DNA of 64,000 nucleotides from Cheilinus undulatus (GCF_018320785.1 NC_054885.1:9732421-9796420); one strand, 5' to 3'; counted from the first letter of the stretch, positions 22,397 through 37,299 are shown. Translations and numbers: made by a program. The notes: generated by a model from the letters alone, not told the origin.

Positions 22397-25300
22397 CTAC
22401 TCTTCCTCTTTCTTTTCTGAGACGCCCTTAAATATGGCTGAGGCCGTCTGGCCCAGTGGGTTGTAGAGGAAGGCTGTGATTTCTCCTCCACCATTGCTGC
22501 CTTTCTGGAAATGGATTTCCAGCAGATCCTGCAGGGCATCTCGCTCCATGATGGGAGGAATTCCTGTCAGCAGCACGGTCCGAGGACAAATGGACGTCTT
22601 CGTCTGGAAGGTGGAGGCCACATGAACAAGTCAGACAAAGCAAGGTAATCAATTTTCATACAGTTAAAGTGGGTAACTGTTTTCCAAGTTTTTCACTGCA
22701 AGTCAACCAACTTACAAGAACAAATATGCAGCATTACACAAATGCAGTCCCTTTGTTTGTGCTTACTGGTGTTAAAGCTATGGTTGATCTTGGGAGACAT
22801 GATTTATCAGCAGCTGAAGCAATTTTCACTGTGTAAATAAGTGTAATTGTATCACAAGCTTATGCATGTGGTCTATGTAAAGTAAGACCCCTATCTGGAG
22901 GTTTGAAAATATGATGACCGTACCCATACCTCCTCAAAGTACTCACCTTAAGGTTTGTAATGTTTCCGTTGAGAAAAGGAGTCACCCTCACTCTGTGGCT
23001 CTTCTTGCCTGGTTGTAGCACCACTTCATGGTACTCGGTGTCTGCTAAACCTCTGGCAACTGATCATACAAGGAGGGTAATGAATAAAACATCGTGTTGA
23101 AAAGAGGTGAAGGTACTGAAGCTTCCTTTAACAAACGTATCATATAACTCAGTGGTTCCCAACCTGGGGCCAAGGCACCCCCAGAGAGAGCGCCAAGGAT
23201 CTTAGAGGGGGCCTGAGGCAATTAGATGATATGAATTTTTTTTTATCATGATTAGAAACATAATGTACAACAGTGTATTTTGGCCAACCTGACAGATAAA
23301 AAAGTTAAAGAGAATCTGTTAATTTTTCAGGAAAAAAGTCCAGATTTTGGGGAATTTCAGGGCCCTAAATTTTGACATGAGAAACTTAAAGATTTAAAGT
23401 TTTTGAAACTGTAAATATGAACGGTGAAAAGTTAAAAATTTAAAAGAGGCATGCCAGTAGTCGAGTGGTTAAGGCACGTTTCCTGCATGTCTCTCCCCTG
23501 TTTCCGACTCTATCCACTGTCCTAACAAATAAAGGCCAAAAATAAATCTTTAAAAAAAAAAAATGCAACTTTATGACTTTCAAAGTCAACAAGACTAGGT
23601 AAAAACCTTGTATATGAAAAACCGCAACTATCTGGGATCCCTGTTGAAATGCCAAACTGAGTTGTGTGTTCCGGCAGTGATTGATTTTTGGGATGTGTAG
23701 CTGTGCTGTCCCTTATTTCTGTGGGTTGAGAATTGAAGGACCCAAAAAGCCCTGTCAGCAGTAAAGATCTAACCTGACAGACTGTTTCATATGCCCACTG
23801 CATGAATATATTTCACATTCATGAGGGAAAGCTCCCATATAAAGTGTCTGGGAAAGGCAAAGACTTTTTCAAAAATTCTCCAAAGGTGACTGGAGGAATG
23901 TTCTGTTTGTCAAATTCATGATGGGTCAGTCCAAGTGGCAAATGACATTGTGCCAATGTGCTACTCTTGTGCTGACAGGCAATTGCTGCCAAGGCCAGTC
24001 AGGAGATGTGCAAAAACATCTTCTCTGCCAAGATAAGCTGTGAGAGTGACTCTTGTTTCTGCTCTTGTTTTAAAAAGAAATGTGGTCAAGTTTCAATTGA
24101 ACCACCCCTTTCCTACAGCAACATCTGAGCTAACGGCTACCGCGGCAGCAACCACAGGATACAACAATCGCAAACCTTCTCCAGACCGGGAGAAGAGCAA
24201 AAACATCTTTTCTGTCATGAAAAGCTGTCAGTGTTGCTCTCTGCCCTTGTTTTAACAAAGACACGTTGTCCATTTCTGACAAAACTGCCACTGTGCTGAT
24301 CGCACCAGAAGCAGCCTTTGTATACAACCACTCACATAACAACTAACCCTTTCAACAACTAACATCTTTCACATCATGAAAAGCTTTTAATGTTGTTTTA
24401 ATTCTTTATTTCACATAGAAACGTGATCCAGTTCTAGTAAAACTCACACAGTGCTAAAGCTATATCAGAGTTAATCACTGCAATTGGAAGCAGCCATTAG
24501 CGATGGCTTTGAGTGCTAAACCCCGCCCATAGCGCAACTCTGTATGTATGGCTCTAAAAGTATTGTCGATCACTCAGTTACCCAGTCACTCAGTCACTCA
24601 GGGACATACAGACCCATGTGTAGGGCTGACCTCAACGGTCAGCACAAAATTTTTATTTTTTTTCTTGTAAATTAATGACTTTAAAGCTTGAGAATTTCAA
24701 GGGTTTTTTGTCGGGAATAAGTATATGTAGGCCAATTTTGTGGAGATTTTGTCAATGAAAGCTATTAAAATGGATGTGTAATTTTTCCAAGTGGGTCCTG
24801 GTTGAGCTTAGCTTTTCTTAGATATGAGCAGGGAGGGGGTCCTGAGAAAAAAGGTTTAGAACCACTGATATATCTTGTTATAAGACAGGTAAGTGTATAT
24901 TTGTATTTTTCCCTAAAGAATTTAAAGTCTGTAAAGTCTAAAAGTGATCTGCTACATTATTCTATTCAGTATTCAGGCATTAAAAAGTGATTTCTTACAG
25001 TCTGCCTTCAGGAAGGTGAGAACCACGTTCCCAGAGTCGGTTAGAAATTCCCGGTCATCCACCTCTCCGCCTCCATTCTTAGTCTTGGAGAAGTGAATCT
25101 CCAGCTTGTTTAGCAGTGTGTCAGTGTCCATCTTGGGCAGGTTGGAGATCAAAATGCGTTTAGGACACACCTCCGACTTTATCTGCAGGATCAACAGGCA
25201 TGGATCACTCGTGAGAAATTAAACTGACGCTGACGTGACTCAAAGAGGATGGGGAAACAATCATACCTCCACCAGCTCAGGCAGCATCAGCTGGATTGGC

Positions 25301-28300
25301 CTGGCCTCCACAGTGATGCTGCATTCTGTGCACTCCTTGCAATCTTCATTCAGGTTCACCTTATGCTTCCCCATTTCCAGAATCTTTTTGGCAACTGAAG
25401 GAATAAAGAGTGAATCAGTGCTACACAAATATCAGCCACATAGATAATGAACCATAGAAACACAGTCCATTTACATTTACCCAGTAGCAAAACACCTGAA
25501 TTTCAGACTTGGAATACTTATTTTGTTTTTTATGATAAGGGCAAAAACAGTCTAAGGCCTGAAGGACACTTTTGATGATGGGGCAAAGGAGCAGGTGCAT
25601 TCTTAGCTCTCTGCCTCTGTATGTTCATGAAAAAATACACTTATGGAACCAAAACCAAAACTAGGGTTGCAAGCAGCACTGAAGGGCCCTCACACCTGCA
25701 CATGTTGGGGTGTGTGGCAACTGCAGGTGTGGAAAAAATAATCCAAGGACTCTCTTTAAATTAAAAAAAATAGCTTCTTCGTTTTGTATATGAGGTAGTA
25801 CTGGTTGTCAACACTAGGTGGCAATGTGACAAAGAAAGATGCTGGCATTTAAATGAACAGAGGAGTGACCCTGATCTAACATGTGATGTGAAGCAAATCA
25901 AATGTTTCATAATAAAATTAGGCCAACGTCCTGTGTTAAATGGTGAGATTTCAAAATAATCGCCATCAGCTATGAGGCATCTTTTGTTTAATTTGAGCTT
26001 GGTAGGTTCAACTCAGTAAGAGGGATAAAGACATGGCCCAATTGTGTCACTTTATGTTGCCAGTGCATGGAGGTGCTACAGCAAAACGATAAAATTCACC
26101 TTTGAATGGATAGAAAGGCAGACTCTGATCATACAGGGGTAATTTAAAGCAATCAGATGTTTCATATTATAATTAGGCCAACTTCCTGTGTTATATGAAC
26201 AAGCATGTCTTTGGTGGTGGGAGGATGCCAGAGTACCCAGAGGGAAACCACGTATGCATGGAGAACATGCAAACTCTGCACAGAAAGGCCCTGACCGGGA
26301 CGCAAACCAGGAACCATCATGCTGTGATGCAACAGCGCTAACCTCTGTGCTGCCATGCAGTCCATCTCTAGATTATGTATCAGTAATATGGGAGAAAATA
26401 TCAAACTGATGCACCCTTCATGTAAAGAAAAAGTCACATTTTGGCACCTCTCCCCACAGATTTAGCATTGTAAAGCCTTTCAAACCAGATAAGCTGCAGG
26501 GAATGAAAACACACTGACAGCAGCTTCCAGACAAACTCACCAACTTCTTCTTCAAACGTAACTAGAGCTGTCCCCCCATCCATCGGGTAAACTATGTGTG
26601 GTTTCATCTCAAACTGTGTGTCGCCTTCCTTCCCTGTCAGCCCGGTGAAGATGACTTTCTTCTCCGGTACGGCGGCGAACAACTAAAATCAGAAGCAGCT
26701 TATTTTAATAGATATGTCCATAAAACTGCAGCGTGTATGGGAAGGGAGATGGACGTACCTCAGCCTGCTGTTGAAGCTCCTCGCATTTCCCCTCTTCCTC
26801 CTGCAGGGCTGCTTCCACTTCCTCGATCTGCTTCATCAGTTTGGCATCTTCCTCTTCCAGTGATTTTAGCTTCATCTAGAGGACAGAAAAAAAGTGGACT
26901 CAGGACACTGCAGCTCCTGCAATAGCTTAAAAAAGGAGAGCCTATTATGACCTTCTTACTTCTTCATTAGCGAGCTGATCCTCATAGTTTTTCTTATCCT
27001 TTTTCAGCTCCTCTGTCAGTTTTTCCGAGCATTCCTTGAACTTTTTAGTGTTCTCGCACTGGTCATCTCTGCAGGAGGCTATATGCTTCTGGTCCTTCAG
27101 CAGCACCTCATATTGTTCCTGTGCACAAAAAAAGCAGACTCTACAGACAGTGCCTTATGGTCACTTGGAGTTTGGGGAAAAAAAACTCCACATAAAAAGC
27201 CAAGCGGGCTTTCAGGTGTGTTGCACTGAGGAGAGGCTTCCATCTAGCTACTCTGCCATAAAGCCCAGATCAGAGGGCTGCAGTGATGGCTGTCCTTCTG
27301 GGATTTTTGTCCCATCTCCACACAGGAGCTCAGTCAGAGTGACCATCGAGTCTGTGGTCACCTCTCTTACTAAGGCCCTTCTCCCGACTGCTCAGTTTGA
27401 CCAGGCAACCAGCTCATTGAAGAGTCCTATTTGCACCAAACTTCTTCCATTTGAGAATTATGGAGGCCACTGTGCTCTTGGGAACCTTCAATGCAGGGCA
27501 GTTCCTTTGACCTCATGGCTTGATATTTCCTGATAGGCACTGTCAGCTGTGAGGCCTTCTATAGAGGTGTGAGCCTTTTTAAATCCTGTCTAATCAATCT
27601 TATTTAAAACAGGTGGACTCCAATCAAGGTGTAGAAAAATCTCAGCAAATATCCAGAGAGATGGGAGAGACCAGAGCTACTGTAAGTTCAAGTGTTGTTG
27701 CAAAGGATCTGAATACTTATGCAAATGTGATATTTCCTATTTTTATTTGTAATAAATTTGCAAAATAATCTGTTTTTACTTTTTCAATAATGGGAGTAGA
27801 TTGATGACAAAAAAAATTATAATTTAAAGTTTAACATCAGGGCACAACATAACATTTAAAAAGTGAGAGGGCTCTGACTACTTCCTGAATACATGGTATT
27901 TCCTTATTGCACAGTCCCAGTGAATAGCATCATTTCAAGAGGATTTCAACTGCAGGACTTGGTCAAGGCAAACAGCCTCATCTGGTATATGTAGTTGGCT
28001 ATTTTTGAGTTTATAATGCCATAAATTTATGTTTTGGCATTATAAAATCAAAAATAGCCAACTGCATGGGAGAAAAAAGTGCTAAATTGATTAGAGTAAA
28101 ATTTATTTTTTTCTCAAATAAATTTAGCACTTTTTCAAATAAGAAATTTTGAGTTTTTTTCCTCATAAATCTACAACTTTTTAATCTAAAAAAATCCAGT
28201 TTTTTCCCCTCAAGAATGAACAGAACCTCTTCGTTTAAGAGTAGCTCTACTACACCATCACATGTCTCTAATATTTCCCTCTTGGTTTTCAACATCAACA

Positions 28301-31281
28301 TTTTACATGCTGCACAAAATATGACACATTTTTATGTAAACGTGAATACTGTTTTTATGTTCCCAAAAAACAGGAGACACTTTTTCTAATCAATGCACTT
28401 TAAATCATATACAGTATATTTTAAAGATTTTATATTGTTAATTCATTCTGCAGTTTTTGATTTTTGGTTACCACAAAGTTGAAATCACTGATTTCATGTT
28501 AAGACTTTATTGTTCATGCATACATTAGCCCATCCCAGGTTCAGACAAAACACCACTGAGCTATTCATCCACCAGTGTGGCTAGGAAATTAATCAAAATG
28601 TAAATTTAATTTTAATATCATTAAATTTTCAAATAGCAGAAGATGCAGTATTTCTTCAATGTAAAATTTGTCAAAATACTAATAGTTTTTGAGGCAGAGT
28701 TCTTATGCTCTACACATTCATTTTTCCTAAAACACTGCCAAAAATCCTTCTTCCTTATCTTTGTGTTTGTCTTATAAAAAAGAAAACATAAAATCATCAT
28801 TCCCTTGAATACAATCCATTTTGAATTTACAATGAGTCAAAATAATCACAGTAAGTTTTTTTTAAGAATTGTTGATTTAATCAACCAAATATTGTTACAC
28901 TATAGAATGATTTTGCTTGTTTGTAGACAAATTCATATGATGACGAATTTTAAAAATTATTGCATATTAAGTCAAAATATTAGGAAAAAAAATTGCAATT
29001 CAATACACAGACATTGGTCTATACCAGTGGAGTTGCAGTGCCTGAAGAAGTGGCTACTCTCTTAATTTATCCCCTACATCTTTAGCGCTGCCCTGTTTAT
29101 TAAAAACATGTGAAAGCATCTTGAATATTTAGCTGAACTAATACTGGGCCTTTAGTTATTACTTAACCTCTGCTGCTGCAGGAAGTACGGATCATTATGC
29201 AACTAACAGTCAATGAGGAGCAGGTTTTACCATCACAACTGGCCTGCTGTCAACTCAATGATTATGCATTTAAATACATTTTTCCATATTTTGTTGTGGG
29301 TAATGTGTTACAAAGCAATGCAGTAGTCCTCTCAGAGTATTTTGTGTTGCCTTTGCCATCCTAAGAGAGTGCATTCTCTTAATGCAGACTGAAAAACAAG
29401 TTGGTTTCTCCATTTACCTGCATATACCCTACACTACACTACTATTGATGACCACATTTACCCAAAGAACTACATGGAATATTTAAATGTGACTGCTCAC
29501 TTATTGCCTCCTATATGAGAAATATCACCCAAAATCTCAATACAAGGTGTAAATTACAGAAATGAACAATAAATCTACATCAAAATTGTAATATCAGATG
29601 TTTTTGAAACTCATCTTAAGCCATTGTACTGCAAAAAAATGTACTATTCTGTTAATTTAAAGTTTCTTCATTCCTCTATGTTGATATAATTTGCTAGTTA
29701 TGAAAACATATGGGGCTTTTTAAGAAGCTTGAACTCAGAAGAGAGTCAATGGGTCCTTCATAAAGAGTTTTTGGACTATGAAGTTCTACTTCCCCACTAT
29801 TTTATGCACATTTGTATGCCCTTTTATATTATAAATATACCTTACCTTATCATTTAAAATAATTTTAGACACATACTTCGTATTTTTTGCTCATATATAC
29901 AATATCTAAATGCCCTTTGGAGCAAGAGGCCCCTGGGAACATCTGACTTTGACCTGTGGTAAACCCACATATGAAAATACATCTACATGTTTTTATTAGT
30001 ACTGCTCTTCATATGTTCTGATTTTTGAATGTGAACTTTCTTTCTCCATCTGATGTCAGTTAAGAATAATCAAAGACTATGCCAAAATAAATGATGGCTA
30101 ATGCTTTACTTTGTATTTCTCTGTCAAAGCCTTGATCCCCTCCAGGCTGTCCTCTGGTGGCTGTGTGCCCACCACCACCAGGGAGAAATCCTGAAAAACA
30201 GAACAGTGACAATGATTCTCAGTGAATAAATTATCTTATTTTCTATTTTAATGTTAATGATCAATCAGAGGGACAGTATTGAAGCAGAGACTTTAAACAT
30301 GATAGAAAATTCTGTGCGGATCAGTTTCATATAGAAATAAAAAATAAATGTTTATAGGTTAATGGATTAATTCAGAGGTGTTCTTTTTCCCCTGAGGGCC
30401 ACATACAAATAAAGATGGTGGGGCCACCTTAAGGATATCAAAGCTAGTAAAACCAATTTTATGATGGTTAAAATATGCTCAGTGACTGGGTATGCTTTAA
30501 TGGCTGGTTAATGGCTGGCTAGCCAAATATGCAGTCATGTTAAGGATTTTAGCGGGCCAATCAGATTTCAGGGAGCCCTGGTCAGCCGTGGCTACACCCC
30601 TAAAACACCATCAGTACTACTATTAGCCTCTGTAATCCACCAGGGCATTGTAAGTCACAGTTATCGTTATTATTTGTGTTGTCGATATGTTTATCATTTA
30701 CAGTGTTGTCTTAATTTAATTTAAAAAAAAAAACTTAAATCTTAAATAAATTCTTCCTGTCAAAATGTTTGTTTACAAACTAGCATGGTAGCTTTGCCTT
30801 TTGCTTAAACCAATAAGTCCAATACAGTCAAGCACAAGTTTCAGGTTCAAATGCAGGCCATATTTCATTTGATTTTTAGAACTTGCTGTGGGCCAATCAA
30901 AAATGGTAGTTTGGACACCCCTGGATTAACTGATTATGTAATGGCCTATAAGTTGATTTGTTTTTTCAACAACACAAAAAAGCCTATGGTTTTACTGCCA
31001 GAGGACAAAATGAAACAAAAAGTATGTGCAGAGGCAAAACCTAAATAGTAAGTGTGTTTGGCCTTGAAAAAGATTCAAAGAAAAAAGGGATTATCCTTAA
31101 AATATTGATTAGCCAATCATTAATCGCAAGAACTGTAAACATTTGTCTCAAAGTGAAAATGAAACAACATTTAAACCCACGGAGAAAGCATTTCTATTAT
31201 GTGACACTCATTTTTAAAAACATAATAAAGAATATGACATAAAGAATAAGCCAAATGAAGTCTCACCTCCTCTGAAGACAT
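22397..31281 (-). CDS. ifi35: Interferon-induced protein 35 homologue (NID-domain protein, 9 coding exons)
   Basis: This is a cytosolic interferon-inducible protein of the NMI/IFP35 family, which form complexes and modulate innate signalling. The coding exons in transcript order are 31281-31267, 30190-30110, 27118-26960, 26875-26759, 26682-26541, 25394-25267, 25182-24999, 23059-22947 and 22603-22397 (stop TAG at 22397-22399). Phases join into about 380 residues, longer than human IFI35 (286). Residues about 33-124 are Glu/Lys-rich and look like a coiled coil. Two NID (Nmi/IFP35) domains follow. The diagnostic NID ending appears twice, about 99 residues apart: LEIHFSKTKNGGGEV and LEIHFQKGSNGGGEI, each preceded by CP(K/R)-x-(I/V)L. 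NMI is the alternative family member; adjacency to rpl27 and rundc1 favours ifi35. The large intron 27119-30109 holds a Tc1 remnant and hairpins. The gene converges with bcat2. Confidence 0.9.
23150..24867. mobile_element. Composite hAT-type element with nested SINE and tandem units
   Basis: The termini are CAGTGGTTCCCAACC and GGTTTAGAACCACTG. Near-perfect 8-bp duplications ATATAACT (23142-23149) and ATATATCT (24868-24875) flank it. The interior holds a SINE (about 23450-23560) and three diverged tandem units near 24012, 24195 and 24365. It occupies the ifi35 intron between exons 25182-24999 and 23059-22947. Confidence 0.7.
23450..23560 (+). mobile_element. tRNA-derived SINE, internally shortened
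   Basis: GTCGAGTGGTTAAGGC is the A-box region. It is followed by CATGTCTCTCCCCTGTTTCC, the CTATCCACTGTCC core, AATAAAGGC and an A-rich tail. It matches the copy at 35486 but lacks the segment around the B box. Confidence 0.75.
26180..26360 (+). repeat. Dispersed repeat fragment, family unassigned
   Basis: The segment with CCCAGAGGGAAACCACG, GGAGAACATGCAAACTC and CAGAAAGGCCC resembles a word set that recurs in many fish repeats. It lies in an ifi35 intron. No ends could be defined here. Confidence 0.45.
27140..27895 (-). mobile_element. Tc1-like transposon remnant, internally deleted
   Basis: The end near 27700-27895 (GATCTGAATACTTATGCAAA, then a T-rich stretch and GAGGGCTCTGACTACTTCCTG) matches fish Tc1 termini. 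The part at 27210-27530 is the antisense of the transposase N-terminal and middle region (AGGAGAGGCTTCCATCTAGC; GGACTCCAATCAAG nearby). It lies in the ifi35 intron 27119-30109 and is the same subfamily as the copy at 11185. Confidence 0.7.
27994..28062. repeat. Short near-perfect hairpin
   Basis: Two 27-base arms (27994-28020, starting GTTGGCTATTTTTGA; 28036-28062) are inverted complements with few mismatches, around a 15-base AT-rich loop. A second smaller inverted pair, AAAAAGTGCTAAATT and AATTTAGCACTTTTT, lies near 28075-28137. Confidence 0.7.
28140..30109. other. ifi35 intron interior, nothing recognised
   Basis: AT-rich intronic sequence. No exon with conserved splice borders, RNA gene or element with definable ends was seen on either strand. 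Confidence 0.5.
30373..30923 (-). mobile_element. hAT-type miniature element
   Basis: The ends are CAGAGGTGTTC and GTTTGGACACCCCTG. Duplications GATTAATT (30365-30372) and GATTAACT (30924-30931) match at 7 of 8 bases. The right-hand 200 bp, read in reverse complement, are similar to the left part of the element at 48827. It lies in an ifi35 intron. Confidence 0.75.
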
Positions 31282-31297
31282 TCTGTTGTCAACGTAT
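31267..31297 (-). other. ifi35: ifi35 exon with start codon and short 5' UTR
   Basis: The start ATG is at 31279-31281, and MSSEE runs directly into a GT donor (plus-strand ACTCAC-type complement at 31261-31266). A CAG acceptor lies just upstream, around 31298. This makes it a second exon with a 5' non-coding exon ahead of it. Confidence 0.75.
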
Positions 31298-31590
31298 CTG
31301 GAATAATTAAAAAATATTAATATTAATATCTAAAATGTGAAGCCAGTGTCTTAAAAGTGTCTTGTTTTTAGAAGAAAACACTTTCAAAACTGTTTCATCG
31401 ACACTCTGACGCCGGATAGACTCAACATCTTCAAGTAGGCCTACGACAAAACCACTTCAAAAAGATCGCTTTTAGGCCTACATTAACGCTAACTTTAAAC
31501 TTTTATGTAAACTTTCGCTGTCTTGATATTTTTAACCCAGTAAAGTATGTTTAGTTTTTTTTTAAGAAGCAGTCGAACAACAACTCACCT

Positions 31591-31620
31591 TCTCCAATCG
31601 ACAAATAATGCTGAAGTCAC
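31591..31620 (-). other. ifi35: ifi35 non-coding first exon (inferred)
   Basis: A GTGAGTTG donor is readable on the minus strand, ending at 31590. The sequence just upstream would be the untranslated leader, placing the transcription start between the donor and the ISRE at 31633. The upstream end is a guess. Confidence 0.5.
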
Positions 31621-31632
31621 ATTGATTCTTTC

Positions 31633-31646
31633 AGTTTCTCTTTCCC
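31633..31646 (-). promoter_or_regulatory. Interferon-stimulated response element upstream of ifi35
   Basis: The plus strand reads AGTTTCTCTTTCCC, an exact match to the ISRE consensus AGTTTCNNTTTC. On the minus strand the wider site is GGGAAAGAGAAACTGAAAG (31628-31646). It lies about 40 bp upstream of the inferred donor of the ifi35 leader exon, the expected place for an ISGF3/IRF-controlled promoter. The match is seen in sequence; the function is inferred from the gene's family. Confidence 0.85.
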
Positions 31647-31794
31647 AGTAATCCAAGTGGCTCTCTACGGATCACCTTCTCCATTAGGGGGCGCTCCGGT
31701 AAGCTATGTGGATGTTGCCTTTAGGTGCTGTAGGACATTTACGTTTTGGTGGTGCAACCACGGTAATTCCATAAACTTAATATGAAATAATGTG

Positions 31795-32180
31795 ATTTGG
31801 ATGCATCTCAGTGAATTAGAATATCATGGAAGAAGTTAAATCCAAGTAGTTAAATTAAAAAAAGAGAATCGTCCATTTAATCCAGATTCATCACACACAA
31901 AGTTAAATGTTTCTTTTCTTTTTTTTTTTTTTTAACTCTTGATGATGGCTTGCAGGTCATACATATCAAAAATTCCCAATCTAAAAATCTAAGAATATCA
32001 CAAAACATCGGTCAAAATTTAGGATTTATAATACAAAAATGTCAACATTCAAGAAAAAGATGCTCATTTATACACTCAGTAATTGATTGGCGCTCCTTCT
32101 GCACAAATTACTGCATCTATGTGACATGGTCTACACACTACTGGGGTGTTAGAAAGCCCAGGTTGTGCTGATAGCAGCCT
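31795..32180. repeat. Probable DNA-transposon remnant between rpl27 and ifi35
   Basis: CTCAGTGAATTAGAATATCATGG and the block near 32085-32180 with TGGCGCTCCTTCTGCAC and GGGTGTTAGAAAGCCCAGG read like antisense debris of a DNA transposon. I could not assign a family or define ends. Confidence 0.4.
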
Positions 32181-32217
32181 TCAGCTCCTCTGGATTGTTG
32201 TCTTGTATGGAGTTACT

Positions 32218-32352
32218 ATTGTTGCAAATTTATTTGCAAATGCCTAAAGAGTTTTGTACACAAATCTGCAAATGTGTAGATAGATTTGCAAAAGTATACA
32301 CAAATGTGCAAATGTGTACACAGATGTGCAAATGTGTGCAGATCCGCAAATG
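32218..32352. repeat. Degenerate about 18-bp minisatellite
   Basis: Words of the form TGCAAATGTGTACACA recur seven or eight times with variations. The array sits about 600-700 bp upstream of the ifi35 leader and about 1 kb from the rpl27 end. Confidence 0.65.
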
Positions 32353-32399
32353 CGTGCAGAGATATAGTCAAAGAAAACAATGGTATATTATGATGTAAA

Positions 32400-33360
32400 T
32401 AAGCTTTGTAGAGTAGTATTCCATGTAAAGTTCACATTAAGTACTGAGTAGATAGTATTTACTTAGATTTATTGAACCAGCAAAGCCTCATAGAGACTAA
32501 TCTATTAAAAGAGTGTCCTGGTCAAGACAGGCAGCAGTAAATTCAGAGTTGCAGACATGAAACATTAAAACACTGATCAACCAATCCAAATTCACATCTA
32601 AGAGTCATCAGTAAAAACATCGACATCCTGATGCATCTTCCTCTAATGCATTTAATCTACTTTTAAAACAATTTAAAGAGACCAGCTCCCAAAGAGTTAA
32701 ATTTTTCTGCAGAAGATTCAGCAGGAGTGGCATACCTGAAACTCCTTATACCCTTTTCAAGACGGGCTTTGGGCACAGATTGCAATAATAAATTTTGTAA
32801 TTGAGTTAAAGCAAAGACTGTGGCTTCCAGAACTTTTCACATGAGCAAAATCACACAAGTATGAAGGTGCAACTCTAGCAAAGCCTTATAAAAGATATGC
32901 ACATCATTTAGCCTGTGTCAAGTCAGAGAAGCCCAACCAACTTTATCATACACAAAACAATGAGTTAAGGACAAAACCTTAGCTCCTTTATTTCAAATAT
33001 TACATTTCACCTCATATACCTAAAAATCCAATGTGACTAAAAACTGGGAGTATAACTAAGATGCATCATGGTGGTAATGTCTAGCCCAAGATATATATAT
33101 ATTGATATCATTGTTCTGCAATTATCATGAACATCTCACGCTCAAGATTATTGGAAAACTAGTATGAAAGGTTCAAACCATCCCACACTGATATCTATTG
33201 AAGCATGGAGTTTATTTACTCATAGTATTTTTGTAAACCAGAGGAAGGATGCAGCTGAGAGTGGTGTCAGTGCAGTAAACTTGGCTGAACATCTTTCAAC
33301 ATTTTCTCCTACAGAGCTCAAAATATAAATAGAATAAAGAGTCAGCAGTCAAAATCCACT
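32400..33360. other. Spacer downstream of rpl27, nothing recognised
   Basis: AT-rich intergenic sequence. A short (AT)7 run lies near 33092-33101. No exon, RNA gene or definable element was seen. Confidence 0.45.
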
Positions 33361-33369
33361 TTATAAACA

Positions 33370-33375
33370 TTTATT
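33370..33375 (-). terminator. rpl27 polyadenylation signal
   Basis: AATAAA on the minus strand, about 18 bases past the rpl27 stop codon, as expected for a ribosomal protein gene with a minimal 3' UTR. Confidence 0.75.
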
Positions 33376-33392
33376 TGTGAAAGCAACTGAAG

Positions 33393-36739
<3,347 letters not shown>

Positions 36740-37252
36740 TCAGTCATTTATTAGCGGATAAAATCATTTCCTCTAACAGCAGCATTACTGACGATAACTG
36801 CGCTACACTGGTACTGAGTGGAGCACGAATTTCCACGTTAGCCGGCTAAGTTAGCATTACCAACAGCTAGCTGGAGGTAGCTTGTCAACATTTGGGGTTT
36901 CAAAGAAACACTTAGTCTTTCCAAGCATTTACAGCATTGCTACCATACGCTTCTTTAAAGTAAAACCTTTATTCACTATTCCCAACAGTAACTATAAAAG
37001 TAGCAGCATTCGTGTTTCATTCTTAAACTATGCGTCTCTATCATGGAAGCTGCCATGTTGAAACAGAAGCTACGGGGAAGAAGCCCCACATAAAATTGTT
37101 CATTTTTACCACTCAAAGTCCAAAATACACAAAACTAGCATGAACATCTTAGTTAAGGGAGATGTTGGCATCGATATGGGGTGATAACTGAATATAAATA
37201 AGCAAGGTTTGGTGCGATGGACGAAGATTGAATCTAGGGAAATTTCACTCAC

Positions 37253-37290
37253 TGATGCTGTTCTGTGGCCACCGCTAACAGGAAAGGAAG
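37253..37290 (-). promoter_or_regulatory. rpl27: rpl27 non-coding first exon with TOP-type start
   Basis: On the minus strand a pyrimidine run (CTTCCTTTCCTGTTAG) is followed by about 30 bases and a GTGAGT donor at 37252-37247. Ribosomal protein mRNAs start with such a 5' terminal oligopyrimidine tract, which puts them under mTOR-dependent translational control. The exact cap base, about 37286-37289, is inferred. Confidence 0.65.
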
Positions 37291-37299
37291 TGCTACATC

